The notes: generated from the sequence alone by a model not told the origin. A DNA stretch of 64,000 nt from Meghimatium bilineatum (GCA_034231615.1 CM067317.1:44772652-44836651); one strand, 5' to 3'. Counted from the first letter of the stretch, positions 39,916 through 48,605 are shown. Made by a program: numbers and translations.

Positions 39916-40971
39916 TTATTGTTTCCTTTTCCTCTTGTATACCACTTCTGGAGCTTCTCTTGTGACATTCCAGCAGTAGTCAGCAAGCATGGATGTATTC
40001 CACTTACCCTGGTACCTTTTTTCCATCAATGCAATGTCTTGGTGGAAACGCTCCCCATGTTCATCACTTACTGCACCACAATTTGGAGGGAAGAAATCAA
40101 GATGAGAATCCAGGAAGTGGATCTTAAGTGACATGTTGCAACCTAATTGTTGATATGCTGTCAGAAGTTCATTAATAGCAACAGGATAGTTCTCACTTCT
40201 ATGATTGCCCAGGAAATTTTGTACAACACATTTGAAAGATTGCCATGCACCTTTCTCATTCCCATGAATAATGGCATCAAAATGCTCATCTTTCAACAGT
40301 TCCCTTATCTGTGGGCCTACAAATAATCCTTCCTTTATTTTACCATCACTAAGGTAATGAAATTTTGTCCTCAAGTACTTAAATGCCTCTCCCTCCCTAT
40401 TCATGCCCTTGATAAAGTTCTTCATTAGCCCCAATTTAATATGAAGAGGAGGTAGAATTATTTTATTTCTATCAACCAAAGAAATTTGCTGTACATTCTT
40501 TTCACCAGGCTCCATAACCTTCCTATCAGGCCAAGTTTTCCTAATGTAATGAGAAGTTCTCTGTCGACTGTCCCATTCACACAGAAAGCAACAATATTTT
40601 GTGTAACCTAATTGCATTCCAAGTAAAATTGCAATAACTTTCAAGTCTGCACAAATCTGCCACTGATGATCATCATATTTTATTGTTTTAAGAAGTAATT
40701 TCATATTTTCATAAGTCTCCTTCATGTGGACAGCATGGCCTATAGGGATAGAAGGTAATGAATTGCCATTGTGTAGCAAAACTGCTTTCAAACTTAACTT
40801 TGATGAGTCAATGAATAACCTCCACTCTTGTTGTATGTGCTCTATTTTCAAAGCTTCCATAAGCCCATTAACATCATGGCAAGCAACAATGCTATTATTC
40901 ATTGTGAAAAATGGAGTTAGAGATTTCTGACGTTCTCTGTCACACCTGTTATTCTTTACCAAAATGTTCAC
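39916..40971 (-). CDS. Orphan DDE-like transposase, C-terminal catalytic part
   Basis: An open frame of 351 codons starts at a GTG, so the true left border is probably an exon acceptor near 40,931 (upstream CAG). The conserved core begins at about residue 13 (RQKSLTPFF). Landmarks are LFIDSSKLSLKAVLLHNGN (D55), WQICADLKVIAILLGMQLG (D109), a Cys cluster CCFLCEWDSR (127-131), LPPLHIKLGLMKNF (H177), GCNMSLKIHFLDSHLDFFP (281-295) and VSDEHGERFHQD (E304/E307). Two aspartates, a CxxC insert and a late glutamate suggest a DDE/D nuclease with a zinc-binding insertion; this is my reading of the motifs. Proteins of this kind are common, usually unnamed, in invertebrate genomes. A minus-strand AATAAA lies at 39,855-39,860. 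No stops interrupt it. Confidence 0.8.
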   Translation of the reverse strand: MNILVKNNRCDRERQKSLTPFFTMNNSIVACHDVNGLMEALKIEHIQQEWRLFIDSSKLSLKAVLLHNGNSLPSIPIGHAVHMKETYENMKLLLKTIKYDDHQWQICADLKVIAILLGMQLGYTKYCCFLCEWDSRQRTSHYIRKTWPDRKVMEPGEKNVQQISLVDRNKIILPPLHIKLGLMKNFIKGMNREGEAFKYLRTKFHYLSDGKIKEGLFVGPQIRELLKDEHFDAIIHGNEKGAWQSFKCVVQNFLGNHRSENYPVAINELLTAYQQLGCNMSLKIHFLDSHLDFFPPNCGAVSDEHGERFHQDIALMEKRYQGKWNTSMLADYCWNVTREAPEVVYKRKRKQ

Positions 40972-41360
40972 TCTTAGTTAGGCCACACAGGAGGCATTTC
41001 AGCTATTGTAGTCCTGAAGGGCGTTACAGACCTGACATATTTATTACCCAGCGCTGAATGAAAAAATTCGCGTGGAGGCTTGGATTTCGCTTCTGGTTCA
41101 AAGATACCGTTTCTCAATTTTGCGAATTTTATACAGCAGCCAGAGTTTGTGCATTTGCAAGCACAACTCAACATTTTCCATCATCATATTTTTGTACAAG
41201 TCCTATTAGGTTGTCATTGTTTTTGACCAGTGCACATTCAATATTTATACAGGTAAGACAATTTCGTTGTTCTTCATGTTAATTTAGTAGGCCTAATATC
41301 ATTACTTTACATACAGTGTCAAATTTGTTAGATCATCGTTTACCATAAGAATGTACAAAT
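40972..41360. other. Presumed intron or spacer with Cys-rich open stretch
   Basis: On the minus strand, 40,974-41,174 is open with a Cys cluster (MLSCACKCTNSGCC) and stops 3 bp before the frame of the catalytic ORF. I do not recognise it. The rest is AT-rich and leads into the 201-bp array. Confidence 0.35.
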
Positions 41361-42720
41361 TAAACCTATTATGCCACGATCAAACACTAGTTTAGCATGT
41401 ATATCTAATTAGATCTCATTTTACTTGTGCAAATATGATCAAAATTAGTTACATTGCGCAATTAGATCATGTAAAAGATTCATTCTTTGTGTAGCATTAA
41501 CGTTACGAACTTGTCTTCATGATAATTTTTCTATTCGTGGTCGGCAAATATAAGTCCAAAATAAACCTATTATGCCACCATCAAATACTAGTTTAGCTTG
41601 TATATCTAGTTAGATCTCATTTTACTTGTGCAAATATGATCGAAATTAGTTACATTGCGCAATTAGATCATGTAAAAGATTCATTCTTTGTGTAGCATTA
41701 ACGCTACGAACTTGTCTTCATGATAATTTTTCAATTCGTGGTCGGCAAATATAAGTCCAAAATAAACCTATTATGCCACCATCAAATACTAGTTTAGCTT
41801 GTATATCTAGTTAGATCTCATTTTACTTGTGCAAATATGATCGAAATTAGTTACACTGCGCAATTAGATCATGTAAAAGATTCATTCTTTGTGTAGCATT
41901 AACGCTACGAACTTGTCTTCATGATAATTTTTCAATTCGTGGTCGGCAAATATAAGTCCAAAATAAACCTATTATGCCACCATCAAATACTAGTTTAGCT
42001 TGTATATCTAGTTAGATCTCATTTTACTTGTGCAAATATGATTGAAATTAGTTACATTGCGCAATTAGATCATGTAAAAGATTCATTCTTTGTGTAGCAT
42101 TAACGCTACGAACTTGTCTTCATGATAATTTTTCAATTCGTGGTCGGCAAATATAAGTCCAAAATAAACCTATTATGCCACCATCAAATACTAGTTTAGC
42201 TTGTATATCTAGTTAGATCTCATTTTACTTGTGCAAATATGATCGAAATTAGTTACATTGCGCAATTAGATCATGTAAAAGATTCATTCTTTGTGTAGCA
42301 TTAACGCTACGAACTTGTCTTCATGATAATTTTTCTATTCGTGGTCGGCAAATATAAGTCCAAAATAAACCTATTATGCCACCATCAAATACTAGTTTAG
42401 CTTGTATATCTAGTTAGATCTCATTTTACTTGTGCAAATATGATTGAAATTAGTTACATTGCGCAATTAGATCATGTAAAAGATTCATTCTTTGTGTAGC
42501 ATTAACGCTACGAACTTGTCTTCATGATAATTTTTCAATTCGTGGTCGGCAAATATAAGTCCAAAATAAACCTATTATGCCACCATCAAATACTAGTTTA
42601 GCTTGTATATCTAGTTAGATCTCATTTTACTTGTGCAAATATGATCGAAATTAGTTACATTGCGCAATTAGATCATGTAAAAGATTCATTCTTTGTGTAG
42701 CATTAACGCTACGAACTTGT
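41361..42720. repeat. 201-bp tandem array inside the CACTG element
   Basis: The string TAAACCTATTATGCCAC starts at 41361, 41562, 41763, 41964, 42165, 42366 and 42567, an exact 201-bp period, giving about 6.8 copies with only one to a few substitutions each. Every unit contains CATTGCGCAA, or in the copy near 41,854 CACTGCGCAA, which equals the first ten bases of the element ends. Homogeneity points to recent expansion. Units contain stop codons in the frames I checked and are not coding. Confidence 0.95.
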
Positions 42721-42887
42721 TCTGTGTGATAGTTATCAATCGCGGTTGTTTCCCCATAACCGTTCGAATAAGTTCGTTGCATGCTACACATACACAGAAA
42801 AGTAATTTACTATTGTAATAAGTATATGTTATACGTTTCTTTTGTGAAAATGTGTTAATAATATTTTAAAATTTATTTCAAAACAGG
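42721..42887 (+). promoter_or_regulatory. Upstream region of the RAG1-N-like gene
   Basis: AT-rich DNA between the 201-bp array and the ATG at 42,888. The ATG is preceded by TTTATTTCAAAACAGG, which could be a splice acceptor, so the true first exon may lie further upstream. Confidence 0.3.
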
Positions 42888-43968
42888 ATGGATCACTGCA
42901 GTTCACTACACATGCGATTTTTGAATGATTTGTGCAGAATTTGTGTAGGAAGAACATTATCTAAGAAAGATAAAAGGATGCAGAAGAAACCACGGTCCTG
43001 TAGCTTATATCAAAGTGACCTGGCTAGTATTTATGGGATACATATCATGGACGATAGTGAAACAAAAAATTCAACCACATTGTGTGTCAAGTGTGTAATG
43101 CGAAATCATAAACTCAAAATCAACAAGGATAGTAAATCTCTAGCTCGAGCCAAATTGATAGCTACTAACAGTGCCCACATCTGGATGGATTTTAATCCTA
43201 ACCTAACTGTTTTAGAATGTTCCGTGTGTAGTCATCATCAAAGTATGAACTGTGGCAGCATAAAAAGAAAGAGAGTTTTTGATAATTCTGATAATGATCA
43301 TGATGTATCTGTGTATGTGTTATTTCCTGCTACAGAAACAGAGGAAGATATTCTAATGCCAGTGACAGCAAGATTGTCTCCACAACTCACCAATAGTAAT
43401 AACAATCCAACAAATTTAACAGTACCCACAGCTCGCCGTTGTCTTCAATATAATAATGGAATATTTTCCACATTTGCAACAACTGCATATCCACAATGTA
43501 GCTATACCAGCACACCTTCCACATTTACAACACCTGCATATCCACAATGTAGTTATACCAGCACACCCTCCACATATTTTAGACCTTCAACGCCCAATAA
43601 CATACACGATTCTGCTATATCTAGCATATAACCTGCAGTTACAACATGTACAGTTTCTGAATTCAGAAAGTTAACATCAGACAGCGCCACTTCTCCCATG
43701 ATGAAACATGACTTTAGTTTTAAAAAATCTATCAGCAAACCTATATCAGAACAGAACCTTGACAAATAAGGAGGAATTATTACTCACACATCTAATTAGA
43801 AGGAAGCTTTACAACAACCCTAATAAACTTTTACGGTGCAAAACAGGAGGACAACCTTTAGTGTTTCAAAGAATAATAGTTCCACGAAAACAAACAAATC
43901 TAATTGGCACACCAACAAAAAGAAGAAGAACTAATTTGCTATGCAGTGTACGGAAACATATTGCATGA
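42888..43968 (+). pseudogene. RAG1 N-terminal-like zinc-binding transposon gene, decaying
   Basis: The first ORF (42,888-43,631, 247 aa) has C16-C19 (LCRICVGRTLSKK), C66-C69 (TTLCVKC), W99 (HIWMDFNP) and C111-C114 (LECSVCSHH). The order CRIC, FCxxC-like, then W...CxVC follows the RAG1 N-terminal region and the sea-slug transposon protein N-RAG-TP; similarity is judged by eye. A Thr/Ser/Pro-rich tail repeats AYPQCSYTSTPST twice. After the TAA at 43,629 the same frame stays open to 43,768 (TVSEFRKLTSD), then coding continues one frame over (ELLLTHLIRRKL, TGGQPLVFQRI) to 43,968. One stop and one frameshift therefore break it. AATAAA occurs at 43,822-43,827. It lies antisense between the two transposase ORFs. 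Confidence 0.65.
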
Positions 43969-43974
43969 GATACG

Positions 43975-44110
43975 CGATACATGTGGGAGAATAACATAAC
44001 AAGATGGACAGGGTACAGTCTAGCAGAGTGCATCACCAAAACAAGAGGCAGGGGATGTTGAGATCTGTTGCAGCCAACCTTTGTTGCAGAAATGGTACTA
44101 GATGATGTCT
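43975..44110 (+). pseudogene. LINE 3' tail fragment inside the CACTG element
   Basis: The frame reads ITRWTGYSLAEC and then LRSVAANLCCRNGT. The stretch ATGGACAGGGTACAGTCTAG is nearly repeated at 63,614 in another LINE. It follows directly on the last codon of the RAG1-N-like gene, so it may have truncated that gene. Confidence 0.5.
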
Positions 44111-44132
44111 ACCTGCCAAGTTTCTGGCTTGT

Positions 44133-44155
44133 GTCCCCTGATTTCACCAGGGGAC
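44133..44155. repeat. Perfect 8-bp stem hairpin
   Basis: GTCCCCTG, loop ATTTCAC, CAGGGGAC. It lies between the convergent plus-strand pseudogene and the minus-strand N-terminal ORF. Confidence 0.7.
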
Positions 44156-44210
44156 AATTGAAGGGTTTCTCTTATTTCCCTTGAATTTTCTAATTGCAAT
44201 TGAATTGACA

Positions 44211-44237
44211 GTGGGCGTGAACAGTGAACACGCCCAC
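44211..44237. repeat. Perfect 9-bp stem hairpin
   Basis: GTGGGCGTG, loop AACAGTGAA, CACGCCCAC. It is GC-rich in an AT-rich neighbourhood and lies just beyond the minus-strand stop at 44,259. Confidence 0.7.
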
Positions 44238-44258
44238 CTCTGGTTTATTGATATCTCC

Positions 44259-44954
44259 TTAAAAACTAAGAGTCCATCTAGTTACAGGTGTGCTGTACAT
44301 AGACACCTTAACATTTTTATCCAGGAGATTCCACTGCTGAAGTCTTGATGCAAGAAGTTCAGCTTTTGTTTTAGATAAGTCAAGATCTCGAATTAAGTCA
44401 CTTAGTTCATTTTGAGAAATTCTATGTAGAATATCAACAGAACCTATTGGTGTGAATTGAGTATCTTCCTGTTCAAACTCAGGTTGTATTTCTTGACCAC
44501 AATCTGCATCAAGCTCTATAACTTTCTGGTTGGGTGAGGTAGGAACAGGCAGATCTTTTCCATGTGGTACTGGCCGTATAGCTGATGGAATATTGGGGTA
44601 ATTCAAAGTCCACTTCTTCTTTTTAGATATTCCGTGTTGGAGAGGAGGCACCATACAAAAATAGCAGTCACTTACATGATCTCTCGGCTCTCTCCATATC
44701 ATAGGAATCGCGAAAGGCATTGACCGCACTTTGCCATTCAGCCAACCACAGAGTTTCACAGTACATGTAATACAGCAAATGTGAGGTGCCCAGGGTTTGT
44801 CTTGATCACCTATCTTACAGCCGAAGTAAAGATGATATGCAGTTTTAATTAAAGGTGTAATATTACGTTTTTGAGACGACAACGTCCCCTCGCCACAAAC
44901 ATAGCAAAAATTGTTAGCACTATTAACGCACTTTCGTGACATTATGGAATCCAA
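44259..44954 (-). CDS. Orphan transposase N-terminal part: Cys-rich zinc-binding protein
   Basis: The 231-aa ORF starts at ATG 44,954. Cys/His pairs occur at C17-C20 (CYVCGE), H58-C60-C61-C64 (APHICCITC) and C97-C100 (DCYFC), with MPFAIPMIWREP between, so two zinc-binding modules are likely. Residues 180-218 (LSDLIRDLDLSKTKAELLAS) form a predicted helical linker. As I remember related proteins, this N-terminal part is directly continued by the RQKSLTPFF core found at 40,931, so both ORFs probably belong to one gene. A possible donor is CTAT|GTACAG at about 44,293, phase-compatible with the acceptor at 40,931. Alternatively the ORF ends at its own stop, and AATAAA lies at 44,244-44,249 just after it. 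DNA binding at the element ends is inferred. Confidence 0.75.
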   Translation of the reverse strand: MDSIMSRKCVNSANNFCYVCGEGTLSSQKRNITPLIKTAYHLYFGCKIGDQDKPWAPHICCITCTVKLCGWLNGKVRSMPFAIPMIWREPRDHVSDCYFCMVPPLQHGISKKKKWTLNYPNIPSAIRPVPHGKDLPVPTSPNQKVIELDADCGQEIQPEFEQEDTQFTPIGSVDILHRISQNELSDLIRDLDLSKTKAELLASRLQQWNLLDKNVKVSMYSTPVTRWTLSF

Positions 44955-45292
44955 TCTTTATACAAATTCAGACATTTATAGCACTGGAAAATAAAATATA
45001 TATATACTACTTGAAAATTTTAATTATATACACATTTTGAAATATGTGGTTTGTTTTTTACATCAACACACGATTTAAACAATATAGCGGCCATTGAGAG
45101 AAGTTGCACGGTGTCAACATGCATTCGTCGCTGAATAAATTTTTCGTTAGAAAAATTTTCCACTTTTTTCGACACAATAAACAAGGAATATCACAACAAC
45201 AAGAGCAAACTGAGAATTTTTAATGTGATATTCGTTTTTCTCACCACATTTTCAGTAGGAAATAATTATTTTCATGTCTGTAATTTTTTATG
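44955..45292. other. Right subterminal region of the CACTG element
   Basis: Non-coding, AT-rich, with the conserved subterminal inverted tract at about 45,225-45,262. It is the probable promoter region for the minus-strand ORF that starts at 44,954. Confidence 0.5.
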
Positions 45293-45304
45293 TGTTGCGC
45301 AGTG
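45293..45304 (-). repeat. Right terminal inverted repeat of the CACTG element
   Basis: TGTTGCGCAGTG is the exact partner of the left end and is followed by TTA at 45,305-45,307. Confidence 0.9.
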
Positions 45305-45307
45305 TTA

Positions 45308-45677
45308 TTTATCATTTTCATGAATTTCATTGGTCAGTCTTGTTTCTCTTTGGCATGCAACCCAAAGTATATAATGAGTGACCAACAAATAATATGAAAA
45401 TAATAAAAAAACATAACGAATGAAGTCTAGTTTACGTTCTGGTGATAGATCTATACTGGAGTCGGCCATGCTTTGACCTATAGGATGGGACAGTCAATTC
45501 TACCCTGAATTCTCCTTAATTGTCTTTTACAACATGCATGTCAGGTGTCACAGTGTTGCCATTTTCCTTTTTAGGTAAAAGTGACAAACAAGCAAAGTTG
45601 AAGTTTGTTTTGAATCATAAACAAATTAATCACAAACACAAAACATAATCCAAGCCACAATTACTTCTAACTCTTAC
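45308..45677. other. Intron-like sequence beside a FOXRED1-like exon
   Basis: AT-rich, no ORF. I looked on the minus strand for the next FOXRED1 exon and found none. Confidence 0.4.
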
Positions 45678-45777
45678 TTTTGCATATCTACGTTCACCGC
45701 TAATTGTTCTGCTTCATTTTCCCTGGCAAGGATAAGATAACCTTGGTGGTTAAATTGTATATCAGGTGGACCTTCAT
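45678..45777 (-). CDS. FOXRED1: FOXRED1-like FAD oxidoreductase, internal exon
   Basis: On the minus strand CATTTTTTCAG precedes the exon and GTAAGA follows it. The 100-nt exon begins with two bases of a split codon and reads EGPPDIQFNHQGYLILAREN then EAEQLAVNVDMQ, ending with two bases of the next codon. This matches the FOXRED1 segment in which an N-terminal FAD fold leads into the FNPxGYLxLA strand. FOXRED1 is a mitochondrial flavoprotein needed for complex I assembly. The phase (2 nt needed at the start) fits the exon copies at 46.4 kb and 35.0 kb, which end in phase 1. Later exons are not found between here and the satellite, so the gene is either truncated or continues outside the window. 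Confidence 0.75.
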
Positions 45778-45827
45778 CTGAAAAAATGTGCATACACAAT
45801 TTGTATTAAATTAAAATAAATGTGTAC

Positions 45828-46060
45828 AGAGTTTTCAAGTTATAGAAGATTGTTTGACTCAATGTGTCCAGAGTTTTCAAGCTCCAGAAGTTTCCAGAGT
45901 TTTCAAGTTCCAGAAGATTGTTCGACTCAATGTTTTCAGAATTTTTAACTTCAAGAATATTGTTTGACTCAATGTTTTCAGAGAATTCAAGTTCCAGAAG
46001 ATTGTTTGACTCAATGTGTCCTGAGTTTTCCAGTTCTAGCTAGAAGATTGTTCGACTCAA
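45828..46060. repeat. 42-bp minisatellite
   Basis: About five imperfect units of AGAGTTTTCAAGTTCCAGAA followed by GATTGTTTGACTCAATGT, with one shortened unit near 45,873-45,898. It lies in the presumed intron between two FOXRED1-like exons. Confidence 0.85.
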
Positions 46061-46375
46061 TGTGACACTTGGATGCAGTGCCAAATCTTTGTATACTAGC
46101 AACCTGCAGTATTCTACTCTGAAGGGGACTCGCATACATAAAAAATAATTTGAAGTAAGTGGTTATAGAAACATAATTAATACTAGCTTACAGGTACAAA
46201 CATCAATAATCTCATGCCATACAACACTGTATGGGAAGAATGTTAGCAGGACGACAGTATTAGATTACCACTTTCCACATCTGGAGACAGGAGGACACCA
46301 CTTCATACCCATCTAGCAGTTATTTTAGAGTTAACTCAGGAATAGATGAGAAGCAAATATATTTTTAGTTCATAA
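46061..46375. other. Unassigned intronic stretch
   Basis: No exon, repeat family or element end recognised. Confidence 0.4.
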
Positions 46376-46673
46376 CCGAAGTCACAGTAAAACTCACATT
46401 TAACACTCAGATGATATTTGATGTCATGCATGAACTCAGAGGCACACAGAGACTGAAGTCACGGTAAAACTCACGTTTAACAGATGATATTTGATGTCAC
46501 GCATGAACTCAGAGGAACACAGAGACTGAAGTCACGGTAAAACTCACATTTAACAGATGACATTTGATGTCATGCATGAACTCAGAGGTACACAGAGATA
46601 ACTTGACATTTTCTGGGACAGAGAACTGGTGCCGTACACCTTCCCAAGAAAGTAGACTTGAAGCTCTTGTGTA
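46376..46673 (-). CDS. FOXRED1: FOXRED1-like exon with tandemly triplicated 3' end and donor
   Basis: Minus-strand acceptor TTACTTCCAG at 46,674, then a 126-nt exon (46,548-46,673) reading VRHQFSVPENVKLSL and EFMHDIKCHLLN, then donor GTGAGT at 46,547. Downstream, the last 51 nt of exon plus 22 nt (GTGAGTTTTACCGTGACTTC, AG) are repeated: a second 73-bp unit and a third unit with four more bases (AGTG) as in the 35-kb copy. Unspliced, the repeats shift frame and hit TGA. If each 22-nt GT...AG piece were absent, the frame stays open through SEFMRDIKYHL and SEFMHDIKYHLSVK and ends in phase 1, matching the exon at 45,777. It may still be part of a pseudogene, as two FAD-region residues (SWEG) look unusual. 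Confidence 0.65.
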
Positions 46674-46849
46674 CTGGAAGTAAAAAATAACAGTTTTTTA
46701 TAATCAAATTTTCTGACAAAATTAGAAATAAATGTTTTCCCTGGGAAGCTAAGAAGAGGAGGATCTCCGCAAAATAGCAGTGGCTTTTCATTGCATCCTT
46801 AAGAATACCTCCGCAGCTAAGGGGTTAACAATTCTATATTAAAATCAAT

Positions 46850-47480
46850 TTTAATTATGTAAATTACCCATTATGAATATTAATTAGCTGTGGTTGTATT
46901 TATAAATTATGGCTGTGTAATCCACAGATTCGTCTAGTTTTCCAGAACACAAAAATGTATAGTATATAGGATAATTTTTCTCGTAAATAATTGAAATATT
47001 TAATAATTACACTAAATTCAATGTTAATTATGCAAATTAGCCGCCATTTTGAATATTTAATAACCCCAATTTCTTCAGAAAATTAGCACAATGTAATAAA
47101 CAGATGTGTCTTGTCTGTGCGCACAAAAAATATAGTTTATGTGGTATTTTATTATATTCAATAGTTATATAATTTATTTCCATTTTAATTATGCTAATAA
47201 AGTGCCATTTTGAATATTAATTAGTTCTGCTTGCATCTAAAAATTACAGAAATGTGATCAACAGATCCATCTTGTCTTTGCAAACACAAAAATATATATA
47301 TTATGTGGCATTTAAATATATTTAATTAGTATATAATTCTTTTTTTATTTTAAATATGCTAATTAGCTGCCATTTTTCAATATTAATTAGTGGTCGTGCT
47401 TCTGAAATATACAGAAATAGGATCAACAGTTGTGTGTTGTCTTCGCAAAAAAAAATGTATAGTTTGTGTGTTGTATTATT
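46850..47480. repeat. Diverged tandem repeat, about 170 bp, four units
   Basis: Four degenerate units start near 46,850, 47,023, 47,190 and 47,350. Each has TTAATTATGCWAATTAGC, GCCATTTTGAATATTAATTA, then a segment like GATCAACAGATSYRTCTTGT and AAAAATGTATAGTWTATGTG. No coding potential. Confidence 0.75.
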
Positions 47481-47880
47481 GAAAATAACAAAGATAATTT
47501 AAAAATTATCAGTTTTGCTATATTTTGTGGTCACAAGTTTTATTTATATTTTTCTATATATGTCATGTAAATTATTTTGATGCTAAATTAATTTTGTAAA
47601 AATTCATAACTTTTTACATGGTTGACGTACAGACTTGGTTGAGGTATCGTTGAATTGCAATTTTGGCACATTCGTCATTCAGGGCTACACTGTGACCTTT
47701 GATCTAGTTTCGATGTATTCCCTAACATTTCCCAAGTAAGATGAGATATGATCAAAGGTCAAGGTTGGAATAGGGGAAATCAGCATTGGGCAAGCTGGTG
47801 TGGTTTTTGGTATGGTTAAAAAAGGGATCTTCTCTCCCCCCCCCTAATTGCAAATAATAAAATTGGTAAATTGTTCTTTT
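47481..47880. other. Unassigned stretch with a 12-bp inverted repeat
   Basis: TGACCTTTGATC (47,693-47,704) and GATCAAAGGTCA (47,750-47,761) are perfect inverted repeats 45 bp apart. Nothing else recognised. Confidence 0.5.
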
Positions 47881-47892
47881 CTACGGTCACTG

Positions 47893-47986
47893 CACTATAA
47901 ATAGCACACTGTTTTCATGTTTAAGCAGATGACGTCATGGAGTTCCGTGAGAAAACCAATCACTGTGATGCGTGCAGTGATGTCAC
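47893..47986 (+). promoter_or_regulatory. TATA plus CRE-like module, copy 1
   Basis: CTATAAATAG at 47,895, the full palindrome TGACGTCA at 47,930-47,937 and GTGATGTCAC at 47,977-47,986. The same order and spacing recur at 48,652-48,746. The motifs are real matches; promoter activity is inferred only. Confidence 0.4.
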
Positions 47987-48437
47987 ACCCCACCAAGTGA
48001 TTGTGTGCCGTGGAGCTATAAATCATATCGATTCACCCTTACACAAGAATTCTTAGAGAATTAATTATTAATTCTAAACATTTTTCTAACCCTTCTCCCC
48101 CTCCTAAAAATATCTATAAACTAATTCCAATCCTTTTCACCCCCCTTTACCAAAAGCTATGGTACAAGATTGTCATTCTGCCGGGATCATCATTCTTATC
48201 ATATTAGGAAATACATAAAAACTAGGTCAAATTTCACTGTGACCATAGAAACGAAAGATGTGCCATAAAGTTATTGCAAAAAAAATAAATCTCACTGTCT
48301 GCATTGAGAGTTGCAGCATGTCTTTCATTGTGGCGCATGTGCAATTGCTGGTGGGGAAAACAGTTTTAGGAGTGCGTGGACATGAGCAGTGGAAAGAAAA
48401 AATTACCACTTCAAGCCTACCGAAAACACTAATATTC

Positions 48438-48605
48438 AACCAATCTCAAGTGTCATGCCGAGTGGCATAGGCAATCATGTTTCTCCACAACTCTTTGGTG
48501 TTGTTAATAAGTTCAGCTGGTGACTTCTTTTTGTGCCACAGTGACAACCACAACTGTCAACACATCCAGAAATTTGTCTTCCTGTCTCTTCTCCCGTTGA
48601 CCTTT
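48438..48605 (-). pseudogene. Non-LTR retrotransposon 3' tail
   Basis: The minus strand reads GRRDRK, then SPAELINNTKELWRNMIAYA and RHDT followed by a stop. This is the usual LINE ending (xELIxxTxDRxxWRxMIA). The terminal string CACTCGGCATGACACT is shared with a plus-strand tail at about 49,982-49,997, so both are from one family. A frame change occurs near 48,560. Confidence 0.65.

Larger units (their letters stand above)
39752..45304. mobile_element. CACTG-ended DNA transposon with nested RAG1-N-like gene
   Basis: The 5,553-bp unit has 12-bp perfect terminal inverted repeats (CACTGCGCAACA), with TTA on both sides (39,749-39,751 and 45,305-45,307). About 55-95 bp from each end a second conserved inverted tract occurs (TCCTACTGAAAATG then TGAGAAAAA; left about 39,807-39,845, right about 45,225-45,262). 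Inside are two minus-strand ORFs that look like halves of one orphan transposase, a plus-strand RAG1-N-terminal-like pseudogene, a 201-bp tandem array and a short LINE tail. CACTG ends and a 3-bp target duplication are known from the CMC/Chapaev type of DNA elements; assignment to that group is inference. Confidence 0.85.

Noticed and set aside
43456-43765. Overlapping 70-72 codon ORFs in the RAG1-N-like gene (both strands)
   Set aside because: Shadows of the Thr/Pro-rich duplicated tail in other frames.
48438-48545. Possible MO25/CAB39 N-terminal exon (KKKSPAELINNTKEL)
   Set aside because: The upstream GRRDRK text and the ending WRNMIAYA plus stop fit a LINE 3' tail, and the terminus is shared with a second LINE tail at 50.0 kb.
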